64,000 bases of DNA from Tistrella bauzanensis (GCF_014636235.1 NZ_BMDZ01000013.1:32252-96251), one strand, 5' to 3'. Shown: positions 53,597 through 62,464, counted from the stretch's first letter. Made by a program: numbers and translations. The notes: generated from the letters alone by a model not told the origin.

Positions 53597-54487
53597 ATGG
53601 TCAAGAACCCCCCGGTCATCAACCGTCTCGCCATTCTCGGCATCGGCCTCATCGGCAGCTCCGTCTCGCGTGCCGCGCGCCAGTATGGCGCGGCGGCCCG
53701 GGTGGTCGCCTATGACACCGATGGCGATCGGCTGGCGCGGGCGCTGGCACTGGGGGCCATCGACGATGCCGCCGCCAGTCTGGAAGACGCGGTGACCGAT
53801 GCCGATATGGTGGTGATGTGTGCCCCCGTCGGCGCCATGGGGGCGATCGCGCGCCAGGCGGCGCCGGCCATGCGGGCCGGCGCCATCCTGTCGGATGTCG
53901 GCTCGACCAAGACCTCGGTGGTGGCGGATGTGCTGCCGGTGCTGCACCAAGGCGTCCATTTCATCCCCGCGCATCCGGTCGCCGGCACCGAGAAATCAGG
54001 CCCTGAGAACGGCTTCGCCACCCTGTTCGACGGCCGCTGGTGCATTCTCACGCCCCCTGAGGGCGCCGACACCGCCGCGGTCGATCTCTGTGCCGCCTTC
54101 TGGCGGGCGCTGGGCAGCAATGTCGACGTGATGACGCCGGAGCATCACGACACGGTGCTGGCGATCACCTCGCATCTGCCGCATCTGATTTCCTACACCA
54201 TTGTTGGCACGGTGATGGATCTGGAGGAGCACCATCACTGGGAGGTGTTCAAATATGCCGCCGGCGGCTTCCGTGACTTCTCGCGTCTCGCCGGCTCGGA
54301 CCCGGTGATGTGGCGTGACGTGTTCCTGAACAACCGCGATGCGGTGCTGGAAATGCTCGGCCGGTTCACCGAAGACCTTCAGGCCCTGCAGCGGGCGATC
54401 CGCTGGGGCGATGCCGAAAAGCTTGAGGCGCTGTTCACCCGCACCCGCGATGCCCGCCGTCAGATCATCGAGGCACGCCAGGCCTGA
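53597..54487 (+). CDS. tyrA: Prephenate/arogenate dehydrogenase
   Basis: Oxidatively decarboxylates prephenate (or arogenate) to 4-hydroxyphenylpyruvate (or tyrosine) with NAD(P). It has 296 residues. Rossmann motif AILGIGLIGSSVSRAAR, then VVMCAPVGAM, SDVGSTKTSVV, and the active-site HPVAGTEKSGPENG. The helical C-domain has ITSHLPHLISYTIVG and FRDFSRLAGSDPVMW. There is no ACT domain. It begins 77 bases after hisC and completes a chorismate-to-tyrosine cassette with the two preceding genes. TyrC-type cyclohexadienyl specificity is possible. Confidence 0.93.
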   Translation: MVKNPPVINRLAILGIGLIGSSVSRAARQYGAAARVVAYDTDGDRLARALALGAIDDAAASLEDAVTDADMVVMCAPVGAMGAIARQAAPAMRAGAILSDVGSTKTSVVADVLPVLHQGVHFIPAHPVAGTEKSGPENGFATLFDGRWCILTPPEGADTAAVDLCAAFWRALGSNVDVMTPEHHDTVLAITSHLPHLISYTIVGTVMDLEEHHHWEVFKYAAGGFRDFSRLAGSDPVMWRDVFLNNRDAVLEMLGRFTEDLQALQRAIRWGDAEKLEALFTRTRDARRQIIEARQA

Positions 54488-54528
54488 TCAGACCTGATCT
54501 CGTTGTGGACGACCTCGGGCGGGATCGC

Positions 54529-55542
54529 TCACGAGGCGGTCTCGGGCGGCAGCACCGGTTCCACCGGCACCAGCGGCAGGCCGGCCACGCTCAACACGCC
54601 CGACTGGATGGTCAGCGGCACCCGCACGGCGGCGCGGCCCTCGTCGTCGACACGCTCGAACAGGCCCAGCATCTGGTCGAGCACAGCCCGCATCGCCGGC
54701 TTGATATCGCCCGAGGCTTCCAGCCGCGCCAGCACGGTTTCGGCGCCGGCGATGCGGAAGGCGGCGGCCCCCTCAGGCCGCAGCGCCGCATCCAGCGCGA
54801 AGGTGCCGTCGCCGGTCATGGTGACGTCGTCGGCGATCGCCTCGAACCGGGTCATCTCCACCACGCCGCCGTCATCACGCCACCGCTCCAGCGCCGCACG
54901 CGTCACCGGCTCCGCCACCGGGCCGCTCCGGGTCAGGTCGACGAACAGCCGCGACAGGGTCGGCAGATCGGCGGCCTCAGGGTCCATCCCGTCGATCTCC
55001 AGTGCCCCGCGCATGCCGCCCTCGGCCTCGCGACGCTGATGCAGCTGCGCGCGGGCCATGGTGAAACCGGCGGGCCGGCCGGTCGCGGGCGTGAAGCGGC
55101 CGGTCACCTCTGTCATGTCCAGCGCCGACCGCTGCAGCCGGCCCTGATCGTCGAACACCACGCTTGCCGCCGCATGGGTGGGGGTAAGCGTGATCCCGCT
55201 GCCGGCGCTCGACAGCATCACCGGGCCGGTGATCACCGCCACCAGATGGGTCGGGCGCAGGGGCTGCATGAACACCACCACCTGTTCCGCCGCCACACGT
55301 GCGGGGTCCGCCGTGCCGCCCGCCGTCAGCACCGGCGCAGGCACGGTCGCCTCCAGCCGGAACGGCCAGCCGTTCACCACCACCGGACCGTGGCTGAAAT
55401 CGTGCCCCGCCACCTGCTGGTCGGCGGCGAAGCGGTCGACTCCGGCGGCGACCTCGTCGGCCAGCCGGAACCAATAGATCGTCCACACCGCCAGCAGCAC
55501 CACGGGAACGGCGAGCAGTATCAGAACGCGCTTCAGTTTCAT
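54529..55542 (-). CDS. DUF2125 membrane-anchored periplasmic protein
   Basis: 337 residues with one N-terminal membrane helix (about 5-25) and a long periplasmic domain. GWPFRLEATVPAP and QPLRPTHLVAVITGP fit the DUF2125 family of alphaproteobacteria, whose role is unknown; the beta-rich pattern recalls AsmA/LptC-like lipid-handling folds, which is only an impression. It is convergent with tyrA, 41 bases apart. No clear ribosome site precedes the ATG at 55542. Confidence 0.82.
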   Translation of the reverse strand: MKLKRVLILLAVPVVLLAVWTIYWFRLADEVAAGVDRFAADQQVAGHDFSHGPVVVNGWPFRLEATVPAPVLTAGGTADPARVAAEQVVVFMQPLRPTHLVAVITGPVMLSSAGSGITLTPTHAAASVVFDDQGRLQRSALDMTEVTGRFTPATGRPAGFTMARAQLHQRREAEGGMRGALEIDGMDPEAADLPTLSRLFVDLTRSGPVAEPVTRAALERWRDDGGVVEMTRFEAIADDVTMTGDGTFALDAALRPEGAAAFRIAGAETVLARLEASGDIKPAMRAVLDQMLGLFERVDDEGRAAVRVPLTIQSGVLSVAGLPLVPVEPVLPPETAS

Positions 55543-55753
55543 GGGCGGCGGATCTTCATGACAGAGGGCTCCGGTCGGCGGAGACGAAGGGACTGACGTC
55601 TATATAGCGCCCGCCCGGCTCCGGGTCGAGCGGCGGTGCCCGGGCTTGTCGGCATGCGACCTGCCGCCCGGGGGGACAGGCTTTGCGCACGGGCCCCCGC
55701 GGGGGTAAAGTCGATCCCCGGATGGACGACCGTTCGCAAAGGGAGATCTTCGC

Positions 55754-56395
55754 ATGCCGGCCGATGATGGCGCGGATGTCTGGGTGTTCGGCTATGGCTC
55801 GCTGATGTGGCGACCGGGGTTCGAGCCGGTGGAGAGCCGCACGGCCCTGTTGCGCGGCTATCACCGGTCGTTGTGCATCTATTCCACCCGCTATCGCGGC
55901 ACGCCCGACCGGCCGGGGCTGGTTCTGGGGCTGGACCGGGGCGGGGCCTGCCGGGGCATCGCCTTCCGTATCGCCGCCGCCCGGACCCGTCAGGTTCTGG
56001 CCTATCTTGACGAGCGCGAGATGGGCCAGGACGACACGGTCTATCTGCGCCGCCTTCTGAGAATTCAACTGGATGACGGCCGCCGGGTCACGGCCGTCAC
56101 CTATGTCGCGGATCGCAATGGCGCCCGTTACACAGGAAGGCTGGGTTTCGAGAATATGGCGACGCTGGTGCGCGCCGGCAGCGGCATGATGGGCACCGCC
56201 CACGACTATCTGTCGCAGACCCTGGAGCGGATGGCGGCGCTGGGCCTGCATGGCGGGCCGCTGCGCCATGTGCTGGAGGCGGCGTCCGTGGGCCGTGATC
56301 CGGCCCCGGCGGCGGACCTGGTGGATGGCACCACGACGCATCCGGAATCCGCAACAGATTTGCCTTCCGGGGCCGGGTCGGGTAATCACGTGTAG
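55754..56395 (+). CDS. chaC: Glutathione-specific gamma-glutamylcyclotransferase ChaC
   Basis: Cleaves glutathione to 5-oxoproline and Cys-Gly. It has 213 residues. The substrate-binding VFGYGSLMWRPGF is the ChaC hallmark; the catalytic Glu is in YLDEREM. GTPDRPGLVLGLDRGG and RGIAFRI follow. The last 35 residues are loosely structured. The ATG at 55754 has GGGAG upstream. The thioesterase genes start 22 bases after it on the same strand. Confidence 0.93.
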   Translation: MPADDGADVWVFGYGSLMWRPGFEPVESRTALLRGYHRSLCIYSTRYRGTPDRPGLVLGLDRGGACRGIAFRIAAARTRQVLAYLDEREMGQDDTVYLRRLLRIQLDDGRRVTAVTYVADRNGARYTGRLGFENMATLVRAGSGMMGTAHDYLSQTLERMAALGLHGGPLRHVLEAASVGRDPAPAADLVDGTTTHPESATDLPSGAGSGNHV

Positions 56396-56417
56396 AACAG
56401 GTTCAGGACGCGATCAG

Positions 56418-56876
56418 ATGACCCCGATGAATACCGACAACAATCCGGCGCTGAAATCGATCTTTGGCGAGGATCACCCCCTGATCAGCCATTTCGGCAT
56501 GGAGGTGATGGAGATCGACAAGGGCCTGGCGGTGGTGCGTCTGCCCTATCGCGGCTTCATGGTCGGCAATCCGGAAACCGGGGTTCTGCATGGCGGGGTG
56601 ATGACCACGCTGATCGACAGCGCCTGCGGCATCGCCGTGTTCACCGCCCTGCCGCGCCTGCAACCCATCGCGACCCTGGACCTGCGGATCGACTATATGC
56701 GGCCATCCACCCCACATAAATGGCTGATGGCCCGGGCCAAGGTCACCCGCGTCACCCCCAATGTCGCCTTCGTGGTCGCCGAGGCATGGCATGAGGGTGA
56801 GGACGGGCCGGTCGCTACCGCCGCCGGAAGCTTCATGATCGGCACCAAGCTGACCCACCGCGAGGACGCCGCATGA
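56418..56876 (+). CDS. PaaI-type hotdog thioesterase (first copy)
   Basis: Acyl-CoA thioesterase of the hotdog fold, 152 residues. MVGNPETGVLHGGVMTTLIDSACG is the typical helix with the catalytic Asp/Gly region (seen here as VLHGGVMTT and IDSACG), then TLDLRIDYMRPS and AKVTRVTPNVAFVVAEAW. The acyl substrate is unknown. Starts at ATG 56418 (or 56427). Its stop overlaps the start of the next gene by ATGA, so the two are coupled and could form a mixed dimer. Confidence 0.9.
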   Translation: MTPMNTDNNPALKSIFGEDHPLISHFGMEVMEIDKGLAVVRLPYRGFMVGNPETGVLHGGVMTTLIDSACGIAVFTALPRLQPIATLDLRIDYMRPSTPHKWLMARAKVTRVTPNVAFVVAEAWHEGEDGPVATAAGSFMIGTKLTHREDAA

Positions 56877-57307
56877 TCAGCCTGAAGGACGCCATCGAAC
56901 GGTCGCGCAGCAATGGCGACTTCACCGCGCTGAACGACGCGGTGCCCTATACCCGCTTCCTGAACCTCGCCGCCGAAGAGGGCGAGGGCGAGTTGATCTT
57001 CCGCATGGGCTATCGGCCCGAGCATATCGGCAATCAGGTTCTGCGGGCGCTGCATGGCGGCATTATCGGCTCGCTGCTGGAAACCGCCGCCCTCTCGCAT
57101 GTGATCTGGGAGATGGAGCAGGTCCGCGTGCCCAAGACCATCACCATCACCATCGATTACCTGCGCTCGGGCCGGCCGGTGGATACCTTCGCCGCCAGCC
57201 GGATCACCAAGATGGGTCGGCGGGTGGTGAACGTCCACACCACCGCCTGGCAGGATGACCGGTCGAAGCCGATTGCATCGGCCATCGCCCATTTCCTGAT
57301 CGACTGA
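56873..57307 (+). CDS. PaaI-type hotdog thioesterase (second copy)
   Basis: 144 residues, same fold: LRALHGGIIGSLLETAALSHV, TITIDYLRSGRPVDTFA and RVVNVHTTAWQDD. It is diverged from the first copy: the catalytic acid that lies in IDSA of the first is here ETAA, so the Glu would serve. An old tandem duplication is likely. Overlaps the first copy by four bases. Confidence 0.88.
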   Translation: MISLKDAIERSRSNGDFTALNDAVPYTRFLNLAAEEGEGELIFRMGYRPEHIGNQVLRALHGGIIGSLLETAALSHVIWEMEQVRVPKTITITIDYLRSGRPVDTFAASRITKMGRRVVNVHTTAWQDDRSKPIASAIAHFLID

Positions 57308-57319
57308 CCAGCGGCCCCT

Positions 57320-57381
57320 GGCCAGCGCTCCTTGGCCAGCGCTCCTTGGCCAGCGCTCCTTGGCCAGCGCTCCCTGGCCAG
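57320..57381. repeat. 14-bp direct-repeat array (four copies plus part)
   Basis: GGCCAGCGCTCCTT repeats at 57320, 57334, 57348 and 57362 (the last with one change), followed by GGCCAG. It begins 12 bases after the second thioesterase stop. The period is not a multiple of three. Confidence 0.95.
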
Positions 57382-57443
57382 ACCGCCCGGCTGCCACGGC
57401 ATTTCCGCTCGCATGCCCCGCCGCCGTCACGCGCTTGCGAAAT

Positions 57444-57591
57444 TCATCCACATTTTGCAGAACATGTGGAAGGCGCCTGTGACTCCTCAAAATTTCAACG
57501 ATTTCCACGGATTTTCGCGCGGCTGACTGACGGGATATCCGCGATCACCCCCAGATCATGCACAGAGTTATCCACAGAACGGATATCCACA
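57444..57591. promoter_or_regulatory. Cluster of DnaA-box-like sites in AT-richer DNA
   Basis: A perfect DnaA box TTATCCACA (57568-57576), ATATCCACA (57583-57591, one change) and TCATCCACA (57444-57452, one change) lie with an inverted TCCACAT/ATGTGGA pair (57447-57469). The DNA here is visibly less GC-rich than its surroundings. The whole gap 57308-57628 holds no gene; flanking genes are convergent. Could be a DnaA-titrating or regulatory site, or an origin-like element. Confidence 0.5.
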
Positions 57592-57628
57592 GGCTGTGCA
57601 AAGCCGCGCGGCCCGGTGTCGTCGCCGG

Positions 57629-58354
57629 TCAGGCCAGCCGTGACGGCGCCTCGGCCGCCAGCCGGGCCGCTGCCGGCTCGATCGCGGCCTGCACTGCCGC
57701 CAGCAGGGCATCGCCCTGCAGCCCCGGCGCCAGAGGCGGCAGGATCTCGATCACCGTCACCCCTGGCCGCCGTTCCAGCAGCCCCCGGCCCCAGAACAGG
57801 CCGGTATCCAGCGCCACCGGCACCACCGGCAGCGACGGGGTTGCCCTGGCGACCAGGGTCAGGCCACGCTTGTAATCGGGTGCCGCCCCCGGTGCACGGC
57901 GGGTGCCTTCGGGAAAGATCACCAGCGGGCGCGCCTCGGCGGCGCAGGCGCGCGCCGCCGCCTGCATGCGCCTGAGCGCCGACGGTCCGCGCGCCCGGTC
58001 GATCGGTACCATGCCCACCCGCTTCAGATACCAGCCCAGAACCGGAATCAAGGTCAGTTCGCGCTTCAGCACGAAGGCCGGCCGATCCAGCAGATTGCCC
58101 AGCACGAAGGTTTCCAGCATCGATTGATGCTTGGCGGCCAGAATATAGGGCGCCGGCGGCAGATGCGCCCGGCCGCGGATCTCCACCCGCAGGCCGACCA
58201 CCACCCGCAACAGCCACAGAATGCCGCCCAGCCACACCCGCCGCAGCCGCCACAGCATGCCGGTGCTGGCAACGAAGGGCAGCGCCGCCAGCATCACCAG
58301 CACCGACCAGGGAAAGAACAGGATATTGAAGGCAAGCGCCCTGATCCGGGTCAT
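57629..58354 (-). CDS. 1-acyl-sn-glycerol-3-phosphate acyltransferase (PlsC family)
   Basis: Membrane-bound acyltransferase, 241 residues, with two N-terminal helices. The HX4D motif appears as KHQSMLE, with Glu at the acid position, and FPEGTRR is motif III; KRELTLIPVLGWYLKRVGMVPIDR contains motif II. Makes phosphatidic acid from lysophosphatidate or acylates a related lipid. Its ATG at 58354 overlaps the ydcF stop (ATGA). Last gene of the ftsE-ftsX-ydcF-plsC run. Confidence 0.9.
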   Translation of the reverse strand: MTRIRALAFNILFFPWSVLVMLAALPFVASTGMLWRLRRVWLGGILWLLRVVVGLRVEIRGRAHLPPAPYILAAKHQSMLETFVLGNLLDRPAFVLKRELTLIPVLGWYLKRVGMVPIDRARGPSALRRMQAAARACAAEARPLVIFPEGTRRAPGAAPDYKRGLTLVARATPSLPVVPVALDTGLFWGRGLLERRPGVTVIEILPPLAPGLQGDALLAAVQAAIEPAAARLAAEAPSRLA

Positions 58355-59049
58355 GCAGCGCGCTCCACGGGCAGGGCGGCCAAGGGGTGTGCCAGAGGGG
58401 GATGCGGCAGGGGCAGCAGCTTGCGCAGCAGCCAGTCCCGCACCCAGGCCAGCAGATATTTCTGATACTCGGCCAGGAACAGGGCCGCCGTGCCGGGCCA
58501 GCGCCACCACCGATCCTGCTTCACATGTTCAGGGATGATCGGGTGGGGCAGGATCGCCACGCCCGGCATGGCGCGTCGAAACTCGATCAGCGCCCGCGGC
58601 AGGTGATAAGCCGCCGTCACCAGCCGGATCGACCGCACCCCGCGCGCCTGCGCCCAGGCATAGGTCTCGCGCGCATTGCCCACCGTGTCTCCGGCCGAAA
58701 ACCCCAGCACCACCCGGTCACCATAGGCACCGATATCGCGGCCGCTGGCGCGCAGCAGATCGGGCAGGTCGACACGCTGATCGACCCCTGAGATGAACAG
58801 CAGGGGGGCCGCGCCGTCATCCAGCAGATCCAGCCCGGCATCCAGCCGGTCGGCGCCGCCGGTCAGCACCACCACCGCGTCGGTGCGCTCGGAAATCGGC
58901 GGCGTCCGCGCCGGCAGGGTTTCGGCGAAGATCACGAAGCCCGCGGCCCAGGCCACCACCACCAACAGCACCAGCCGCGCGATCAGCACACGCAGCCGCC
59001 AGGGCTGCCGTCGCGGGCGCCCGATCTGCTGCCGCCGTCCGCGGGTCAC
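58351..59049 (-). CDS. YdcF-like DUF218 membrane protein
   Basis: 232 residues with one N-terminal membrane helix (about 21-43) and a DUF218 domain: [34 protein letters not shown] and [15 protein letters not shown]. The family (YdcF, SanA, ElyC) is linked to envelope integrity and lipid-carrier or cell-wall steps; a Rossmann-like fold binds SAM in YdcF. The start is GTG at 59049, overlapping the ftsX stop (GTGA). In alphaproteobacteria this gene regularly follows ftsX. Confidence 0.88.
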   Translation of the reverse strand: MTRGRRQQIGRPRRQPWRLRVLIARLVLLVVVAWAAGFVIFAETLPARTPPISERTDAVVVLTGGADRLDAGLDLLDDGAAPLLFISGVDQRVDLPDLLRASGRDIGAYGDRVVLGFSAGDTVGNARETYAWAQARGVRSIRLVTAAYHLPRALIEFRRAMPGVAILPHPIIPEHVKQDRWWRWPGTAALFLAEYQKYLLAWVRDWLLRKLLPLPHPPLAHPLAALPVERAA

Positions 59050-59933
59050 GGCATCGCCCTCAAACGGCGGATCACGGTGATGCGGGCGACCAGCGCCGCC
59101 GCCACCGCCAGAGCCGGTGTCACCAGCACCAGCCCGCCCCAGCCGATCGGCCCCGGATCCAGCCGGGGCAGCAGCGGGGCCGTGGTGTCGGGCAGTGCCG
59201 CCCCCGCCCCCGTCACCAGCAGGGCGGCGACGATGCTGCCCGCGGCACCGCCGATCAATCCCACCCGCAGGCCCTGCATGGCGAACTGGCGGGCGACGTA
59301 GTCATCGGGTGCCCCCATCACATGCAGAATGTCGATGGTGTCGCGATGGATGGCGAGCGCGGTCTTCACCGCGAACACCACCGCCAGCGCTGCCGCCAGC
59401 GCGAACAGCACGCCAAGCCCCACGGCGCCGGCCTGCACCGCGCGCCCGATGCGGGCCAGCCGTTCCACCCAGTCACCCGGCTGTTCCAGACGCGCGCCAT
59501 CGACCGTCTGTGCCACCCGCTCGGTCAGTGCCGCCATCTCGCCCGGCTGTGCCGGGGCCAGGCGCAGATCCACCAGGGTCGGCAGCGGCAGGTCACCGGC
59601 GGCAAGCTCGGCGCCCACCCAGGGGGCCACCAGCGCCTGCGCCTCGGCGCGCGGCACCGGGCGGATCTCGCGGATCAGGGGCTCGGCTTCAAGCTGCGCG
59701 ATCAGCGGCATCAGCCGGGGGTCGGGGCCGTGGTCGACATCCTCGGGCGCCGGCAGCCAGATGGTGGCGCTGTCGCCCAGCGCCGCCGCCCAGCGGTCGA
59801 TCGCCCGGTCCACCGTACCCACCGCCACCAGCGCCAGCGCCAGCAGCGCCGCCATCGGCGCCAGCAGCCAGGGCAGGAAGCGGGCGGAAAGGTCGCGCCC
59901 CAGCGGCAGGCCGGCCGCGCGGCGCCCGATCAT
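59046..59933 (-). CDS. ftsX: Cell division protein FtsX
   Basis: Inner-membrane partner of FtsE; the FtsEX complex couples ATP use at the septum to periplasmic peptidoglycan hydrolases. It has 295 residues with four helices: one near 22-42, then three in the C-half after a periplasmic domain of about 110 residues. Family motifs: [22 protein letters not shown]. Overlaps ftsE by four bases. Sequence is weakly conserved; pairing with ftsE makes it firm. Confidence 0.93.
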   Translation of the reverse strand: MIGRRAAGLPLGRDLSARFLPWLLAPMAALLALALVAVGTVDRAIDRWAAALGDSATIWLPAPEDVDHGPDPRLMPLIAQLEAEPLIREIRPVPRAEAQALVAPWVGAELAAGDLPLPTLVDLRLAPAQPGEMAALTERVAQTVDGARLEQPGDWVERLARIGRAVQAGAVGLGVLFALAAALAVVFAVKTALAIHRDTIDILHVMGAPDDYVARQFAMQGLRVGLIGGAAGSIVAALLVTGAGAALPDTTAPLLPRLDPGPIGWGGLVLVTPALAVAAALVARITVIRRLRAMP

Positions 59934-60754
59934 CGCGTCACCTCGGGCCGGGGAGGGGCGCCAGGGTCGGTGCCAGCGTTGGTCCCAGGGGCCGCCGCCG
60001 CATCGGTCCGCGCGGCGCCACGCAAGGCTTCGGCGGCTGACAGCCGCGGTGCCGGGCCGATGCGCAGCGGCGGTGCCGGCGGCATCAGCCGCACGGTGCC
60101 ATCGGCCAGCACCAGCCGTGGGTGTCGGAACCGGGCAAGCAGGGTGGTGTCATGGGTTGCAACCACGATCGTGGTGCCGAGCTTGTTCAGCTCTTCGAAC
60201 AGATGCATCAGTTTCAGGCCCATCTCGGCATCGAGATTGCCGGTCGGTTCGTCCGCAAGCAGCAGGCGCGGACGCACCACCACGGCGCGCGCGATCGCCA
60301 GCCGCTGCTGCTGGCCACCCGACAGGGTCGCGGGTGAGGCATCGGCCTGATCGCCCAGCCCCACCCAGGCCAGCAGTTCCATCACGTCGCGGCGCAGCTC
60401 CGCTTCCGGGGTCTTCAGGATGCGCAGCGGCAGGGCGGCATTGTCGAACGCGCTCAGATGCGGCAACAGCCGGAAATCCTGAAACACGACCCCGATCCGC
60501 TGGCGCATGCGCGCGCGGTCCGACCGGCCAAGGCCGTCGGCCTCGCGACCGAACAGGCTGATGCGGCCGGCGCTGGGGCGCTGGGCCAGATACAGCAGCC
60601 GCATCATGGTCGATTTGCCGGCACCGCTGGGCCCGGTGAGAAAATGGTATGAACCGGGGTCGAGTGCGAAGCTGATATCGCGCAAGACCTCGGCGGCGCC
60701 GTCGTACTGCATACCGACGGCGTCGAACCGGACAAGAGCCGTGTCGTCGGCCAT
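59930..60754 (-). CDS. ftsE: Cell division ATP-binding protein FtsE
   Basis: ATPase of the FtsEX complex, 274 residues from the ATG at 60754. Walker [10 protein letters not shown], signature [14 protein letters not shown], Walker [13 protein letters not shown], His switch VVATHD. The domain proper ends near residue 225; a Pro/Ala-rich tail of about 50 residues ([13 protein letters not shown] and on) is extra to the usual 220-230-residue FtsE. An ATG at 60799 would add 15 residues. No strong ribosome site. Confidence 0.94.
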   Translation of the reverse strand: MADDTALVRFDAVGMQYDGAAEVLRDISFALDPGSYHFLTGPSGAGKSTMMRLLYLAQRPSAGRISLFGREADGLGRSDRARMRQRIGVVFQDFRLLPHLSAFDNAALPLRILKTPEAELRRDVMELLAWVGLGDQADASPATLSGGQQQRLAIARAVVVRPRLLLADEPTGNLDAEMGLKLMHLFEELNKLGTTIVVATHDTTLLARFRHPRLVLADGTVRLMPPAPPLRIGPAPRLSAAEALRGAARTDAAAAPGTNAGTDPGAPPRPEVTR

Positions 60755-60858
60755 CGATCCTGCCTGTTGCGAGGGGGTTCCGGAGGGGGTTATCCTCATG
60801 TCGCGCCGCGGGAAGCATCGCACGGGGCCGGCAACCTTGCAACCGGCACCGGGCGGAG

Positions 60859-60887
60859 CCTATAACCGGTCCCAGGGCATGGCACAA
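60859..60887 (-). promoter_or_regulatory. Candidate ftsE promoter
   Basis: On the minus strand TTGTGC (60887-60882) is 17 bases from TATAGG (60864-60859), about 100 bases ahead of ftsE. Reasonable sigma-70 form. Confidence 0.45.
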
Positions 60888-60889
60888 CC

Positions 60890-60929
60890 GTCGTCCGGAC
60901 CCAGGGATGGTCGTCCGGACCCAGGGATG
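60890..60929. repeat. 20-bp perfect tandem duplication in the ftsE/zinc-ribbon gap
   Basis: GTCGTCCGGACCCAGGGATG occurs twice in a row. The 314-base gap (60755-61068) also holds the ftsE promoter candidate and a TATACT (60974-60979) that may serve as -10 for the rightward gene. No gene is supported within it. Confidence 0.9.
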
Positions 60930-61068
60930 TCGGGTGTTTCGGTGCCTGCGTGCTTGCGTGCCACGGCGGAGCCTATACTTTGTATGCCACGGTTCCGCCC
61001 GATATCAGTCCGGAGCGGCCCGGCTGAATGCGCGTCCTGCCGTCTGCACACCCCCTCGGTTCCGAGCG

Positions 61069-61728
61069 ATGATACTGACCTGTCCGGCCTGTTCAACCCG
61101 CTACACGCTCGACCCGCAGTCGCTTGGACCCGACGGCCGGAAAGTGCGCTGCACGCAGTGTGGCCACGTCTGGCAGCAGGATCCCCCGGCGGACATGCCG
61201 CGGCCCTTGCCGCTGCCGCGCGGCGAGGATCCCGACGAGCCCGCCGCCCTGTTCGACCGCCGCAATGCGGTGATGATCGAACCTGCGCGGGCCAGCCCGC
61301 GCTGGCCCGCCTTCACGGCACTCGCGATCGTCATCGCCGCCATGATCGGCGGGTTGATCGTCGGCCGTGAACAGGTGGTGCGCGCCCTGCCCTTCACCAG
61401 CGGCGCCTATGCCATGCTGGGGCTGGGGGTTGGTGGCGAGGTGCTGGGCCTGGAAATCCGCAACCTCACCGCCCGTGGCGAGGTGGTCGACGGCCGCCCG
61501 GTGCTGGTGGTGGATGGCGAGATCTACAACCTGTCCGACGGGGTGCGCGCGGTGCCGCCGGTCGAGGTGCTGTTCATCGGCAACGACCGCCAGCAACTGG
61601 GCCGGTCGGTGATCGACGTCTCGTCGAACCGCATGCTGCCGGGCGAGGTGCTGCGCTTCAGCGAACGGCTGGAAAACCCGCCGCGCGCCGCCACCCGCTT
61701 CGATGTCGGCTTCGCGCAGACACCATGA
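61069..61728 (+). CDS. MJ0042-type zinc-ribbon membrane protein (DUF3426)
   Basis: 219 residues. The N-terminal zinc ribbon has Cys5, Cys8, Cys28 and Cys31 (CPACSTRYTL, RCTQCGHVW). A Pro-rich linker leads to one membrane helix (about 85-107) and an outer DUF3426 domain with GLEIRNLTARGEVVDGRP and VLVVDGEIYNLS. Often encoded next to ftsE in this class; function unknown. Start at ATG 61069 (MILTCPACSTRY) matches the family; the frame is open to 60907. Confidence 0.9.
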   Translation: MILTCPACSTRYTLDPQSLGPDGRKVRCTQCGHVWQQDPPADMPRPLPLPRGEDPDEPAALFDRRNAVMIEPARASPRWPAFTALAIVIAAMIGGLIVGREQVVRALPFTSGAYAMLGLGVGGEVLGLEIRNLTARGEVVDGRPVLVVDGEIYNLSDGVRAVPPVEVLFIGNDRQQLGRSVIDVSSNRMLPGEVLRFSERLENPPRAATRFDVGFAQTP

Positions 61729-61828
61729 AGACCCGATACCGATCCGGGGCCGGCCGCCAGAGGCGCCGGCCCCGATCTGTTGACCCCCATATCGCACAAG
61801 CCTCAACCCTCACGGAGTGACCTGCCTC

Positions 61829-62371
61829 ATGCGTCCGGAAGGCGATATCCGCACCCTGATCAGCCGCGACGAGATCGACCGCCGGGTCGACGGGCTTGCC
61901 ACCGAAATCTCGTCCTGCATGGGTGCCGAGCCGCTGCTGGTCGCGATTCTGAAGGGCAGCTTCGTGTTCACCGCCGATCTGATCCGGGGCCTGCATGGTG
62001 CCGGCATGCAGCCGCAGGTCGATTTCATGATGCTGTCCAGCTATGGCCGCAGCACCACCAGTTCGGGCACGGTGGAAATCCGCAAGGACGTGACCGATTC
62101 GGTCGAGGGCCGTCAGATCCTGCTGATCGACGACATTCTGGAAAGCGGCCGCACCCTGCGCTTCGCCCGCGACCATCTGCTGGCCCGTGGCGCCGCCGAG
62201 GTCAAGTCCTGCGTGCTGCTGCACAAGCCCGGCAAGGCCAAGGTCGAATTCCACGCCGATCATGTCGGCTTCACCGTCGACGACCTGTTCGTCATCGGCT
62301 ATGGGCTCGACTATGCCCATTACTTCCGCGAGTTGCCCTATATCGGCGTGCTGGAGCCCCGGCAGGGCTAG
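61829..62371 (+). CDS. hpt: Hypoxanthine phosphoribosyltransferase
   Basis: Purine salvage: hypoxanthine (and guanine) plus PRPP to IMP/GMP. It has 180 residues. LLVAILKGSFVFTADLIR carries the PPi loop, MLSSYGRST the flexible loop, LLIDDILESGRTL the PRPP-binding motif, and VDDLFVIGYGLDY the base-binding end. The ATG at 61829 has GGAG 12 bases upstream; GTG at 61817 is an alternative. Confidence 0.95.
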   Translation: MRPEGDIRTLISRDEIDRRVDGLATEISSCMGAEPLLVAILKGSFVFTADLIRGLHGAGMQPQVDFMMLSSYGRSTTSSGTVEIRKDVTDSVEGRQILLIDDILESGRTLRFARDHLLARGAAEVKSCVLLHKPGKAKVEFHADHVGFTVDDLFVIGYGLDYAHYFRELPYIGVLEPRQG

Positions 62372-62406
62372 GGGCGGGCGAACCGTCAGGGCGGCACCAT
62401 CACAAA

Positions 62407-62443
62407 AATGGCCGGCACCGCTTCAGCAGCGATGCCGGCCATT
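62407..62443 (-). terminator. Rho-independent terminator of scoAB
   Basis: AATGGCCGGCACCGCT pairs with AGCGATGCCGGCCATT (one mismatch), loop TCAGC; on the minus strand the stem is followed by a TTTTT run. It lies 22 bases past the scoB stop and also sits after hpt. Confidence 0.85.
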
Positions 62444-62464
62444 CCGTCATCCGACGTCGAACGG

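Noticed and set aside
56418-57307. The two thioesterase genes as one gene split by a frameshift
   Set aside because: Each has its own full hotdog domain and an ATGA overlap, so they are two genes.
57308-57628. dif/XerCD terminus site
   Set aside because: The flanking genes converge, but no 28-bp dif-like sequence (two inverted 11-mers around a 6-bp core) is present.
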